DNA of 64,000 bases, taken from Coralloluteibacterium stylophorae. GTDB taxonomy: Bacteria > Pseudomonadota > Gammaproteobacteria > Xanthomonadales > Xanthomonadaceae. Under the pieces are notes generated by a model. The model had not been told where the DNA came from and ran no database searches. It saw only the letters and a list, made by a program, of their open reading frames with translations. Below are positions 29,709-38,520 of the stretch, piece after piece. The number at the start of each line of letters is the position of its first letter. Position 1 is the stretch's first letter. The translations under genes and the position numbers were made by a program. The stretch lies in assembly GCF_018122625.2 (NCBI RefSeq), contig NZ_JAGQFT020000009.1, positions 62,001-126,000 on the forward strand. Reading direction: 5' to 3'.

Positions 29709-30848
29709 ATGCAGGATCCAGCAGCCCGCGATACGCGTTCCCTTGCCATGCTCGCCGGCCGCGCACCCAGCGTGCTGGTCGTCGACGACCAGGAGCCCAA
29801 CCTCCGCCTGATCTCCACGGTGCTGCGCCAGGCCGGCCACGCGACGCTCCTGGCTGGCAGTGGCGAGCGTGCGCTCGAGCTGGCCGCACAGACGCCGCCG
29901 GACCTGGTGCTGCTGGACATGATGATGCCGGGGATGGACGGTTTCGCGGTGCTGCGTGCGCTGAAGGAAGCGCCGGCGACCGCCCATGTGCCGGCCATCT
30001 TTCTGACCGCCGCCAGCGAACGCGAGCATCTGATCCGCGCCTTCGAAGCCGGCGCCGTCGACTACCTCACCAAGCCCTTCGTGGCCGAGGAACTGCTTGC
30101 GCGGGTGCGCAACCACCTCGAGCTCAAGCTGGTGCGCGACCACCTCCGCCGCGTCGCGCACGAGCGCGAGGAACTCGCCGCGATCGTCGCCCACGACCTC
30201 AAGAACCCGCTGTCGTCGATCCACTTCAGCGCACAGCTCCTGCAGCGCGGCGGCGAGGGCCCGCCCAGCCCCGAGAAGCTGGTGCGCATCATCATGACCT
30301 CGACCGAGGACGCGCTCGCCTTCATCCGGCGCTATCTGGAACGCCGTGCCGAGGGCGAGCTGCTGCGCAGCTTCCAGAGCGAGCCGGTCGACCTGCGCGC
30401 GGTCATCGAGCGCTGCGCCGGACGCGCCGACGTCCAGGTGCAGGCCAAGCTGCTGCGGCTCGAGGTCGAGATCCAGACCGAGGCGCGCGCGCTCGGCGAT
30501 GCCGACGCCCTCCTGCAGGTGCTCGACAACCTGATCTCCAACGCGATCAAGTTCTCGCCGCCCGACGGCGAGATCCGCATCGTCGTCGGCCGCGGTTCCC
30601 CCGGCACGGTCCGGGTCGCGGTGCTGGACCGCGGCCCCGGCGTGAGTGCGGATGAACAGAAGAACCTGTTCCGCCGCTACGTCCGCCTGGCGACCCAGCC
30701 GACCGGCAACGAACCCTCGAGCGGCCTGGGCCTGGCGCTGGCCAAGCAGGACATCGCGCACATGGGTGGCGAGCTCTGGTACGAGTCGCGCGCCGGGGGC
30801 GGCTCGATGTTCGCCTTCGAACTGCCGCTCGCCGCACCCGGCACCTGA
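29709..30848 (+). CDS. Response regulator-histidine kinase hybrid (REC-HisKA-HATPase)
   Basis: A 379-aa soluble signalling protein. The receiver domain comes first (about residues 20-135; acidic pair Asp26-Asp27, phosphoacceptor Asp70, Lys122). Next is a HisKA helix with His162 in V-A-H-D-L-K-N-P, and a C-terminal ATPase domain with D-N-L-I-S-N-A-I-K-F (N box), D-R-G-P-G and S-S-G-L-G-L-A-L. No transmembrane or sensor domain is present, so it is probably an intermediate in a phosphorelay, taking input through the receiver. No partner gene is adjacent. Confidence 0.9.
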   Translation: MQDPAARDTRSLAMLAGRAPSVLVVDDQEPNLRLISTVLRQAGHATLLAGSGERALELAAQTPPDLVLLDMMMPGMDGFAVLRALKEAPATAHVPAIFLTAASEREHLIRAFEAGAVDYLTKPFVAEELLARVRNHLELKLVRDHLRRVAHEREELAAIVAHDLKNPLSSIHFSAQLLQRGGEGPPSPEKLVRIIMTSTEDALAFIRRYLERRAEGELLRSFQSEPVDLRAVIERCAGRADVQVQAKLLRLEVEIQTEARALGDADALLQVLDNLISNAIKFSPPDGEIRIVVGRGSPGTVRVAVLDRGPGVSADEQKNLFRRYVRLATQPTGNEPSSGLGLALAKQDIAHMGGELWYESRAGGGSMFAFELPLAAPGT

Positions 30849-30946
30849 GCGCCGTTCCCGTCGTTGCACCGCCAACACGCGCGTTTCATCGACGCGTCGG
30901 TATCACTGTCGCGCCCCCTCCCCACCCTTCGACAGGAGACGCCGGC

Positions 30947-31345
30947 ATGGCCGAGAACGACACCGGCAACACCACCGCCCGCAAGACCGCCGCGCGCCGC
31001 GCCGCACGGCCCGGACGGGCCACGGCGCGCAGCGAGGTCAGCGCGGTGACCACGGCGCCGGCCAAGCGCGCCACCAGCAAGAAGACGCCCGCGCGCAAGA
31101 CGGCCCAGACCGCCGCCATGATCGCGATCGGTGCCGCGGCCGCCGCCGGCGCGGTGTATGCGCTCAGGCGCGCCGGCTACCTCGGCAAGAGCAGCAGCTC
31201 GATCGCCAGCCTCAACAAGGACGTCAAGCGGCTGACCGCCGAAGCGGTGAAGTCGCTGGTCGACAAGAGCAGCGATCTCGCCGACCAGGCGGGCAAGGTC
31301 GCCACGCGGGTCGAGAAGAAGGGTCGCAAGCTGCTCGCGCGCTGA
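30947..31345 (+). CDS. Hypothetical protein with basic AlgP/histone-like N-terminus and one helix
   Basis: A 132-aa protein. Residues 1-55 are Ala/Arg/Lys/Thr-rich (A-R-K-T-A-A-R-R-A-A-R-P-G-R) like bacterial histone H1-like tails. A hydrophobic Ala-rich helix follows (about 57-72), then a Ser-rich and Lys/Asp-rich C-terminus with helical periodicity. ACAGGAG precedes the ATG. It may tether nucleic acid or polyanions to the membrane, but this is speculation; no family is recognised. It stands alone upstream of the mla operon. Confidence 0.6.
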   Translation: MAENDTGNTTARKTAARRAARPGRATARSEVSAVTTAPAKRATSKKTPARKTAQTAAMIAIGAAAAAGAVYALRRAGYLGKSSSSIASLNKDVKRLTAEAVKSLVDKSSDLADQAGKVATRVEKKGRKLLAR

Positions 31346-31386
31346 GCGCTTCGCGGCGGCACGCTCCGCTAAACATACACGCGCGT

Positions 31387-31414
31387 TTGTAAGTCATACG
31401 GCGCATGCGACAAT
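31387..31414 (+). promoter_or_regulatory. Promoter of the mla operon
   Basis: TTGTAA (31387-31392) and GACAAT (31409-31414) are separated by 16 bp, in a locally AT-richer stretch. The mlaF ATG is at 31459. Confidence 0.55.
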
Positions 31415-31458
31415 GGCGCCCCCGCAGTCCGCGGGGCGCGTTCGTATCCGGCACCGGC

Positions 31459-32265
31459 ATGGCCCAATCCGCTGACTCCCAGCCTATCGTGCGACTCGAC
31501 GGCGTCTCGCTCGCGCGGGGCGCGCGCACCATCCTGCGCGGGGTGGACATGCGGGTCGACCCGGGCACCGTCACCGCGATCCTCGGGCCCAGCGGCGTCG
31601 GCAAGTCGACCCTGCTCTCGGCGGTCACCGGCGAGCTGCGTCCGACCGCCGGGTCGGTCGAGGTGCTGGGCCGGGCGGTGCCGTACGGGCGCCGCCGGGA
31701 ACTGCTCGAGTTGCGGCGCGGAATCGGTGTACTGCTGCAGGGCAACGGTCTGCTGACCGACCTCACCGTCGCCGAGAACGTCGCCCTGCCCCTGCGTACC
31801 CATGCCGACCTGCCGCCGCCGCTGCTGGCGCGGGTGGTCGATTTCAAGCTCAACGCGGTCGGCCTGCGCGCCGCTGCCGACCTGTACCCGCGCGAGCTGT
31901 CCGGCGGCATGGCGCGGCGCGTCGCGCTGGCCCGGGCGCTCGCGCTCGATCCGCCGCTGATGCTCTACGACGAGCCGCTGACCGGCCTCGACCCGATCGC
32001 GGCGGGCGTCATCGTCAGCCTGATCCGGCGCCTCACCGACACCCTGGGCCTGAGCAGCGTCATCGTGACCCACCACGTGCACGAGACCCTGCCGATCGCC
32101 GACCGGGTGCTGGTGGTGGCCAACGCCGGCGTCGTGTTCAGCGGCACCCCGGCCGAGCTCGAGCGCAGCGCGGATCCGCTGGTACGCCAGTTCCTGGGCG
32201 GTCATCCGGACGGTCCGATTCCCTTCGAGATCGGCGCCGGCCGGCATGCGGAGGCCGCGGCATGA
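31459..32265 (+). CDS. mlaF: Phospholipid ABC transporter ATP-binding protein MlaF
   Basis: A 268-aa ATPase of the Mla system, which keeps lipid asymmetry of the outer membrane by moving phospholipids between the membranes. Walker A is G-P-S-G-V-G-K-S-T (about residues 42-50), the signature L-S-G-G-M-A-R-R near 152, and Walker B L-M-L-Y-D-E-P near 173. It is the first gene of mlaFEDCB-A and overlaps mlaE by ATGA. An in-frame ATG 54 bp upstream exists, but similarity starts here. Confidence 0.93.
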   Translation: MAQSADSQPIVRLDGVSLARGARTILRGVDMRVDPGTVTAILGPSGVGKSTLLSAVTGELRPTAGSVEVLGRAVPYGRRRELLELRRGIGVLLQGNGLLTDLTVAENVALPLRTHADLPPPLLARVVDFKLNAVGLRAAADLYPRELSGGMARRVALARALALDPPLMLYDEPLTGLDPIAAGVIVSLIRRLTDTLGLSSVIVTHHVHETLPIADRVLVVANAGVVFSGTPAELERSADPLVRQFLGGHPDGPIPFEIGAGRHAEAAA

Positions 32266-33005
32266 GCACGCTGCGCTCGATCGGGGCGACCGGGCTGTTC
32301 GCGTTCTCGGTGCTGCGCGCCAGCGTGCCGGGACGCGACTTCCTGCGCGAGCTGGCGCGGCAGATCTACGCGATCGGCGCGCGCTCGTTGCCGATCATCG
32401 CCGTCGGCGGCGCCTTCGTCGGCCTGGTCATGACCCTGCAGGGATTCCGGACGCTGTCGACCTTCGGCGCGAGCAACTCGCTCGGCACCCTGCTCGGGCT
32501 GTCGCTCTACCGGGAGCTCGGGCCGGTGCTGACGGCGCTGCTTTTCGTCGGGCGCGCGGGTTCCTCCATCGCCGCCGAGCTGGGGCTGATGCGCGCGACC
32601 GACCAGATCCAGGCGCTGGACCTGATGGCGATTGACCCCGTCTCGCGGGTGGTCGCGCCGCGCTTCTGGGCGGCGGTGCTCACCGTGCCGCTGCTGACCG
32701 GCTTCTTCTGCGCCTTCGCGATCGCCGCCGGCTACCTGGAGGCGGTGCAGGTCCTGGGCGTCGACGCCGGCTACTTCTGGTCGGCGCTGTCGGGCAGCGT
32801 CGACTTCCGCACCGACTTCGTGGTCGCCTTCCTCAAGGCCGCGGTGTTCGGCGGCACGGCGGCGCTGGTGGCGGCGCACGTCGGCTACCACGCCGAACCG
32901 ACCATCGAGGGCACCTCGGTGGCGACCACGCGGGCGGTGGTGAACGCCTCGCTGCTGGTGCTGGTCTTCAACTTCATCCTCAGCGCGCTGCTGTTCAACA
33001 GCTGA
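32262..33005 (+). CDS. mlaE: Phospholipid ABC transporter permease MlaE
   Basis: A 247-aa inner-membrane permease of the MlaE/DUF140 family. It has five to six hydrophobic segments and the family stretch F-V-G-L-V-M-T-L-Q-G (about residues 47-56), followed by E-L-G-P-V-L-T-A-L-L-F-V-G-R-A-G-S-S-I-A-A-E-L near 86-108. The overlap with mlaF and the 22-bp gap to mlaD place it in the complex MlaFEDB. Confidence 0.94.
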   Translation: MSTLRSIGATGLFAFSVLRASVPGRDFLRELARQIYAIGARSLPIIAVGGAFVGLVMTLQGFRTLSTFGASNSLGTLLGLSLYRELGPVLTALLFVGRAGSSIAAELGLMRATDQIQALDLMAIDPVSRVVAPRFWAAVLTVPLLTGFFCAFAIAAGYLEAVQVLGVDAGYFWSALSGSVDFRTDFVVAFLKAAVFGGTAALVAAHVGYHAEPTIEGTSVATTRAVVNASLLVLVFNFILSALLFNS

Positions 33006-33027
33006 CGCGCATCCTCGCGATCCGGAC

Positions 33028-33561
33028 ATGACTCCATCCAACAACCGCCTCGAACTCGCCGTCGGCGCCTTCCTGCTCCTGGCCCTGGCCACGCTGCTGG
33101 TGCTGGCCTTCGCCTCCACCAACGGCAAGGTCGGCGGCGGTGGCGGCGGCTTCCGCGTCACCGCCCGCTTCTCCAACGTCGGTGAGCTGCGGGTGCGGGC
33201 GCCGGTGAAGATCGGCGGCGTGGCGATCGGCCAGGTCGAGCGCATCGACCTCGACCCGGAACGCTTCGATGCGCTGGTCACCCTCTCGCTGGACCCGGCC
33301 TTCGGCGCAGAATTGCCCGCCGATACCGACGCCAAGATCCTCACCGCCGGCCTGCTCGGCGAGCGCTACGTCGGCCTCGGGCCGGGCGGCGACCCCGAGC
33401 CGCTGGGCGATGGCGGCGAGATCATCTACACCCAGAGCGCCGTCGTGCTCGAGGAACTGATCGCCAAGTACATCTTCGGCAGCGGCGGCGATCAGGAAGA
33501 ACCGTCCGGCGCAGCCGGCAGCCCGTCCGCGACCGACGGGATCCAAGGAGACGCACCATGA
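33028..33561 (+). CDS. mlaD: MCE-domain lipid transport protein MlaD
   Basis: A 177-aa protein with one N-terminal anchor (about residues 10-28) and an MCE domain (about 38-115: R-V-R-A-P-V-K-I-G-G-V-A-I-G-Q-V). MlaD forms a hexameric ring in the periplasm that passes phospholipids between MlaE and MlaC. It overlaps mlaC by ATGA. Confidence 0.93.
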   Translation: MTPSNNRLELAVGAFLLLALATLLVLAFASTNGKVGGGGGGFRVTARFSNVGELRVRAPVKIGGVAIGQVERIDLDPERFDALVTLSLDPAFGAELPADTDAKILTAGLLGERYVGLGPGGDPEPLGDGGEIIYTQSAVVLEELIAKYIFGSGGDQEEPSGAAGSPSATDGIQGDAP

Positions 33562-34232
33562 TCCACACCACCCTTCCCCGCCGCGCGCTGCTGGGCGCCC
33601 TGCTCGCCGTGGCATGTGCCGTCCCGGCCTTCGACGCCGTGGCGCAGGCGCCGGCCGCCGCCGGCCAGACGGCGTCGAGCCCGTCGCAGCTGGTCGAGGC
33701 CAACAGCCGCCGCGTGCTGCAGACCCTGACCTCGCGACGCGACGCGTTCCGCGCCGATCCGGCCGCCCTGCAGGCCTTCATCAAGGGCGAGTTCGACCAG
33801 ATCTTCGACAAGGTCTACGCCGCGCGGCTGGTGCTGGGCCGCAACGGCCGCAGTGCGTCCGATGCCGAGGTCGCCGCCTTCGCCGACGCGCTGGCGGGCA
33901 ACCTCATGCGCCGCTACGGCAACTCGCTGCTGGAGGTCGAGGGCGGCACCGACGTTGCCGTCACCGGCGAGCAGCCGCTGCGCGACGGCGCGGTGGTGCG
34001 GGTCACCAGCCAGATCACCCGCAGGGCGGGCTCGCCGATCCCGGTCGACTACCTGATGCGCCGGTCCGACGGGAGCTGGAAGGTGTTCGACGTGATCGTC
34101 GAGGGCGTCAGCTTCGTGCAGACCTTCCGTTCCCAGTTCGACGCCGCGCTCAGGACCAAGTCCCTCGACCAGCTCACCCAGGAGCTGCGCGCGGGCGCCC
34201 TGCAGGCCGATGCCGATGCCGCCGTCGAGTGA
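33558..34232 (+). CDS. mlaC: Periplasmic phospholipid-binding protein MlaC
   Basis: A 224-aa protein with a signal peptide (cleavage after about residue 30, V-A-Q-A). The MlaC/Ttg2D fold is supported by F-D-K-V-Y-A-A-R-L-V-L-G and by V-D-Y-L-M-R-R-S-D-G-S-W-K-V-F-D-V-I. It ferries phospholipid between the outer-membrane MlaA complex and the inner-membrane MlaFEDB complex. Its 3' end overlaps mlaB by 23 bp. Confidence 0.93.
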   Translation: MIHTTLPRRALLGALLAVACAVPAFDAVAQAPAAAGQTASSPSQLVEANSRRVLQTLTSRRDAFRADPAALQAFIKGEFDQIFDKVYAARLVLGRNGRSASDAEVAAFADALAGNLMRRYGNSLLEVEGGTDVAVTGEQPLRDGAVVRVTSQITRRAGSPIPVDYLMRRSDGSWKVFDVIVEGVSFVQTFRSQFDAALRTKSLDQLTQELRAGALQADADAAVE

Positions 34233-34506
34233 CGCGGCGGCGCGGCTGGAAGGCGGTTCGCTGCACCTGAGCGGCCGCATCGACCGCCGTACCGTGCCCT
34301 CGCTGTGGCCCGCGCTGCCGGCGGGGGGCTTCGCCAGCATCGACCTGGCCGGCGTCGTCGCGCTCGATACCGTCGGCCTCGCGCTGGTGGCCGAGGCCTG
34401 CGCACGTGCCGCCAAGACCGCCGGCGCCCCGGCGGCTATCCTGCACGCCCCCGCCGGCTTCGACGAGCTGCGTTCCGCCTACCGTCTGGCGCCGGACCTG
34501 CGCTGA
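34210..34506 (+). CDS. mlaB: STAS-domain protein MlaB
   Basis: A 98-aa cytoplasmic STAS protein that stabilises the MlaF ATPase. The conserved segment V-V-A-L-D-T-V-G-L-A-L-V-A-E-A (about residues 49-63) is the STAS signature region. The start overlaps the end of mlaC by 23 bp; a second ATG lies two codons later. Confidence 0.85.
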   Translation: MPMPPSSDAAARLEGGSLHLSGRIDRRTVPSLWPALPAGGFASIDLAGVVALDTVGLALVAEACARAAKTAGAPAAILHAPAGFDELRSAYRLAPDLR

Positions 34507-34528
34507 CGCCCTCCCCCGGACCTCCACC

Positions 34529-35503
34529 ATGTCCACTTCCCGTCCGACGGCCTTCCTCCTCGGCCTGATGCTTGCCGCCTGCGCCGGAACGGCTGCCGCG
34601 CAGTCGCCGCCCGACCCGGCGACGGCCCTGGGCACCGCCGCGGCGTCCGCCGAACCGCCGACCGCGCCCACGGAGGCCGCCCTGCTGGATGCGGAGCAGG
34701 CGGTCATCGACGACCGCTTCCGGGTCGACCCCTGGGAACCGTTCAACCGGCGCATGCACCGCTTCAACAAGGTGGTCGACCGCACCGTCGCCGAGCCGCT
34801 CGCGCACGCCTACGTCGCGGTCGTCCCGCAGCCGGTGCGGACCGGGGTGCGCAACTTCTTCACCAACCTGTTCCAGCCGCTGACCGCGCTGCACCTGCTG
34901 CTGCAGGGACATCCCGCCGACGCCGGCATCGCCGCCGGGCGCTTCCTGATCAACGCGACGCTGGGCATCGGCGGCCTGTTCGACCCCGCCAGCGCAATGG
35001 ACCTGCCGCTCTACGACGAGGACCTGGGGCAGACGCTGGCGGTCTGGGGCTGGGATCGCTCGCGCTACCTGGAGCTCCCCTTCCTGGGGCCCCGCACGGT
35101 CCGCGACGCCTTCGGCAGCGCCGGCGACGGCACCCTGTCGCCCTACCGCTTCGTCGACGACGACCAGGCCCGCTACGCGCTCATCGGTCTGTCCCTGGTC
35201 GACCTGCGCACCCAGCTGTTCGCGGTCGACGAACTCACCCAGGGCGTCGAGGACGACTACATCATCGTCCGCGACGGCTGGCTGCAGCGGCGCAACTACA
35301 TGATCCGCGACCGCTCGAGCTCGGTGCCGGGCCGCGTGATCCAGCACATCCCCGGCCTGCGCGACCACGTGCACCCGCGCCAGCAGGCCGAGCCCTCGCT
35401 GCCCGACTACCTCGACGAGCCGCTGCCCGGCGAGGAAGGCTACGACGGTGCGCCGCTGCCGGCCGAGGAGCCGGCACCGGGCGGGGACCAGCCCTTCCCC
35501 TGA
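34529..35503 (+). CDS. mlaA: Outer-membrane lipoprotein MlaA (VacJ)
   Basis: A 324-aa lipoprotein with a lipobox L-A-A-C (Cys18). The MlaA core (about residues 70-280) starts with P-W-E-P-F-N-R-R-M-H-R-F-N and contains L-P-F-L-G-P-R-T-V-R-D. It removes mislocalised phospholipids from the outer leaflet. It is extended at the C-terminus by a Pro/Glu-rich tail. Unlike in E. coli, mlaA directly follows the mlaFEDCB genes, 22 bp apart. Confidence 0.93.
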   Translation: MSTSRPTAFLLGLMLAACAGTAAAQSPPDPATALGTAAASAEPPTAPTEAALLDAEQAVIDDRFRVDPWEPFNRRMHRFNKVVDRTVAEPLAHAYVAVVPQPVRTGVRNFFTNLFQPLTALHLLLQGHPADAGIAAGRFLINATLGIGGLFDPASAMDLPLYDEDLGQTLAVWGWDRSRYLELPFLGPRTVRDAFGSAGDGTLSPYRFVDDDQARYALIGLSLVDLRTQLFAVDELTQGVEDDYIIVRDGWLQRRNYMIRDRSSSVPGRVIQHIPGLRDHVHPRQQAEPSLPDYLDEPLPGEEGYDGAPLPAEEPAPGGDQPFP

Positions 35504-35652
35504 GCCGGCGCCGCCGGCCCTTGGGAATGTGCTCAAGAAACGGCCGCCGCGGCCGATAGTCCGGGGAACGACCTTCCTGCAGGACGCCGCGTGCGTTCGA
35601 CGCCTCGCCACCGCATCGTCCTCCGGCTCCGGGTGCCGTCCCGGAGAGCGGC

Positions 35653-36981
35653 ATGACGCCGGGCTTCCCGCCGATTCCGCTGCGGCCCGGGGCACCGTCG
35701 GCACGGCCGGCGGATGCCCGCGTCCTGCTGGTCGAGAACTCGCGCATGTTCAGCGAGGTGCTGGCGACTGCCCTGCGCGAACGGCTCGGCGTCGAGGTGG
35801 TGACCGCGGGTTCGCTGGCCCAGGCGCGCCGGGCCTTGGCCGAGCAGGGTCCGTTCTTCCTGGTGCTGACCGGCCTGGTGCTGGCCGACGGCGACCAGAG
35901 CGCGGTGGTGGAGACCTTCGTCGGCCAGGGGCTGCCGACGGTGATCGTCACCGGCGTGTTCGACGAGGCCGTGCGCCAGCGCCTGCTGGGCCGCTCGATC
36001 GTCGACTACGTGCTCAAGGACACGCCCGGCGCGGTCGACTACCTCGTCTGGCTGGTGCAGCGCCTGGAGCGCAATCGCCGGATCACCGCACTGGTGGTCG
36101 ACGATTCGCCTTCGGCGCGGCAGCTCGCCGGCGCGCTGCTCGGGCTCTACGGCTTCCACGTGCGCGCGGCCGCCAGCGGCGCCGAGGCGCTCGCCGCGCT
36201 CGCCCGCGACCCGTCGATCCGGCTGGTCATCGCCGACTACGAGATGCCCGGCATGAGCGGCATCGAGTTCCTGCGCCGGCTGCGCACGCGGCGCGCGCGC
36301 GACAGCGTCGCGGTCATCGGCGTCTCCGGCAGCAACCACAGCTCGCTGGTCGCCGAGTTCCTCAAGAGCGGCGCCAACGACTTCCTGCACAAGCCGTTCT
36401 CGCGCGAGGAGTTCTTCTGCCGCATCTCGCAGAACGTCGACAGCCTCGAGCTGATCGGCTCCCTGCAGGACCTGGCCACGCGCGACTTCCTCACCGGCCT
36501 GGCCAACCGCCGCCACCTGTTCGAGCGGGGCGGCGCGCTGATCCAGGAGGCGCGCCAGCGCGGCGAGCCGGTGGCGCTGGCGATGCTCGACATCGACTTC
36601 TTCAAGCGCGTCAACGACGGCTACGGCCACGACTGCGGCGACATGGTGATCCGCGCGGTGGCCGAGGCGGTGGACGGGCACGCGCGCGCCGGCGATGTCG
36701 CGGCGCGCTTCGGCGGCGAGGAATTCTGCGTGCTCGCGCCGGGCCTCGAGGGCGAACTGGCGGAGATCTTCTTCGACGCCCTGCGCGCGCGCATCGAGGC
36801 GCTGGCGCTGCGCTTCGAGGAGCACGAGGTCGCGGTCACCATCAGCGTCGGCGTGGTCACCGCCACGCGCGGCACGCTCAACGAGATGTTGCTGGAGGCC
36901 GACCGCCGCCTCTACCTGGCGAAGGCGGCCGGACGCAACCGCGTAGTCGCGGCGGGCGCGAGCGACGAGGCCGCGGCCTGA
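35653..36981 (+). CDS. Diguanylate cyclase with two receiver domains (REC-REC-GGDEF)
   Basis: A 442-aa protein. The first receiver-like domain (about residues 22-140) has Thr73 where the phosphoacceptor Asp should be. The second (about 145-265) is complete with Asp195 in I-A-D-Y-E-M-P-G. The GGDEF domain (about 285-435) has the active-site G-G-E-E-F at 354-358 and an upstream R-A-G-D inhibitory site, so it should make c-di-GMP and be feedback inhibited. No EAL domain is present. The first receiver may be a docking or dimerisation module. Confidence 0.92.
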   Translation: MTPGFPPIPLRPGAPSARPADARVLLVENSRMFSEVLATALRERLGVEVVTAGSLAQARRALAEQGPFFLVLTGLVLADGDQSAVVETFVGQGLPTVIVTGVFDEAVRQRLLGRSIVDYVLKDTPGAVDYLVWLVQRLERNRRITALVVDDSPSARQLAGALLGLYGFHVRAAASGAEALAALARDPSIRLVIADYEMPGMSGIEFLRRLRTRRARDSVAVIGVSGSNHSSLVAEFLKSGANDFLHKPFSREEFFCRISQNVDSLELIGSLQDLATRDFLTGLANRRHLFERGGALIQEARQRGEPVALAMLDIDFFKRVNDGYGHDCGDMVIRAVAEAVDGHARAGDVAARFGGEEFCVLAPGLEGELAEIFFDALRARIEALALRFEEHEVAVTISVGVVTATRGTLNEMLLEADRRLYLAKAAGRNRVVAAGASDEAAA

Positions 36982-36985
36982 GGCC

Positions 36986-38164
36986 TCAGTCGACCCGGCA
37001 GAACACCGCCTTGAGGTAGCGCGACTCCTGCACGTGGGCCATGAACGGATGGTCGCCGCCGGCCCCGGCCACCCGCAGGACCTGCACCGTGCGGCCGGCG
37101 TAGAACGCGGCGCGGCGCAGCATGTCAAGGAACTGCTCCTCGCTCACCAGCCCGGTGCAGGAGAAGGTCGCGAACACGCCACCCGGTTTCACCACCGACA
37201 GGGCGAGCTTGTTCATGTCGAGGTACTTCTTAAGCGCCGGGATCACCTGCTCGCGGTCGCGGGTCATCTTCGCCGGGTCGAGCACGACCACGTCCCAGGC
37301 CTCGCCGCGCGTGGCCGCCTCGCGCAGCCACGGAAAGATGTCGGACTGGACGAAGCGCACCTTCGCGTCGTTGAGCTGCGCGTTCTTCCTGGCGATGGCG
37401 AGGATCTCCTCGTCGAGATCGATGCCGGTGACCTCGGCCGCGCCGCCGCGCGCCTTCGCGTAGATCGCGAAGCCTCCGGAGTTGCAGCACAGGTCGAGCA
37501 CGCGCGCGTCGCGGGTGAAGCGGGTCAGGAACTCGCGGTTGTCGCGCTGGTCGGCGAAGAACCCGGTCTTGTGCCCGCTGCCCGGGCTGGCGCGGAAGCG
37601 GACGCCGTGCTCGGTGATCAGCGCCGGCTCCGGCGCCTCCGGGGCGCGGAAGTCGAAGCTCTCCTGCTTCTGCACGTGGTCCTCGGCGAAGCTGTAGAAG
37701 CGGCAGCCCGGGAACTCGGCGCGCAGCGCGGCGTAGATCCACTCGCGGTGGCGGAAGGCGCCGGCGGAGAAGAACTCGACCACCAGCAGGTCGCCGTAGC
37801 GGTCGACCACCAGCCCCGAGATGCCGTCGCCTTCGGAGTGCACCACGCGCCAGCCGTCGGCGACCTCGTCCAGACGCAGCAGCTCGCGGCGCAGGCGCAC
37901 CGCGTCGGCGATCCTGCGCGCGAACCAGTCGGCGTCGATCGCCTCGTCGCGGCGCTCGGTCAGCACCCGCAGGGCGATCCGGGAATGGCCGTTGTAGAAC
38001 CCGCGTCCGACCCAGGCGCCCGCGCGGTCGACGATGTCGACCACGCTCCCCGGCCGCGGCTTCTCGGCGGGCTTCTCCACCATCTTCTGGAAGATCCACG
38101 GATGGTTGGAACGGCGCTCGATCTTGAGGCGGACGGTGGGCAGCGGCGGGACGGGGGCAGTCAT
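36986..38164 (-). CDS. rlmI: 23S rRNA (cytosine-C5)-methyltransferase, RlmI family
   Basis: A 392-aa SAM-dependent RNA methyltransferase modifying C1962 of 23S rRNA. It has an N-terminal PUA domain (about residues 5-75: S-N-H-P-W-I-F), a central V-V-D-R-Y-G-D stretch and a Rossmann domain with V-L-D-L-C-C-N-S-G-G (motif I) near 222. The catalytic region is D-P-A-K followed by F-S-C-T-G-L-V (Cys near 346). It converges with the diguanylate cyclase, 4 bp apart. Confidence 0.9.
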   Translation of the reverse strand: MTAPVPPLPTVRLKIERRSNHPWIFQKMVEKPAEKPRPGSVVDIVDRAGAWVGRGFYNGHSRIALRVLTERRDEAIDADWFARRIADAVRLRRELLRLDEVADGWRVVHSEGDGISGLVVDRYGDLLVVEFFSAGAFRHREWIYAALRAEFPGCRFYSFAEDHVQKQESFDFRAPEAPEPALITEHGVRFRASPGSGHKTGFFADQRDNREFLTRFTRDARVLDLCCNSGGFAIYAKARGGAAEVTGIDLDEEILAIARKNAQLNDAKVRFVQSDIFPWLREAATRGEAWDVVVLDPAKMTRDREQVIPALKKYLDMNKLALSVVKPGGVFATFSCTGLVSEEQFLDMLRRAAFYAGRTVQVLRVAGAGGDHPFMAHVQESRYLKAVFCRVD

Positions 38165-38209
38165 CGGGGCATTTTACGGGGTGGCGGGGGGAGGGGGATG
38201 GAAAATGCC

Positions 38210-38316
38210 GGGAATCGGGACTGGGGAATTGGGACCTGAGCTTGCGCGATGCCCCGGAACGCACTCTTTGGAGAGAGCGCGATCCTCGAGGTCCCGATTC
38301 CCGGTTCCCGGCTCCC
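38210..38316. repeat. Imperfect inverted repeat of GGGAATCGGGA type
   Basis: Arms 38210-38237 and 38289-38316 read GGGAATCGGGACT... and its near-complement ...TCCCGATTCCC, around a 51-bp centre holding small hairpins. Its 7-bp-like units (GGGAATC, GGGAATT) are the complement of the units in the tandem array at 54735-54853. It lies between rlmI and the riboswitch. It looks like a dispersed intergenic repeat family of this genome. Confidence 0.55.
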
Positions 38317-38373
38317 GCTTCACCACAGCCCCCATTGACACCCTCCGACCCGCCCCGCCACAGTGGCCGTCCC

Positions 38374-38508
38374 TGAAGGGGAGTAGCTCCAACGCTGCCG
38401 CGGTCGTCAGTACGGGTCGTCGCGAACGGCCCCGGTCCGGCAGGCGGGATCCATGGCGGTCGCCGTGGGCATCGCGGGCAAGACCTTCGCCGGTGACGGC
38501 GAAGGTGC
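38374..38508 (+). ncRNA. yybP-ykoY (manganese) riboswitch
   Basis: The leader of the TerC-type gene carries the conserved blocks of this riboswitch class in order: GAAGGGGAGTAG (38375-38386), GTCGTCAGTACGG (about 38403-38415) and GGGCAAGACCTTCGCC (38476-38491). The closing P1 helix can form between GAAGG (38375-38379) and CCTTC (38484-38488). A 10-bp GTGA-capped hairpin (38483-38506) would take the same 3' strand and compete with P1, a plausible switching element. The class senses Mn2+ and commonly controls TerC/Alx and MntP exporters. A terminator-like hairpin follows at 38521. Confidence 0.85.
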
Positions 38509-38520
38509 GTCCGGAATACG

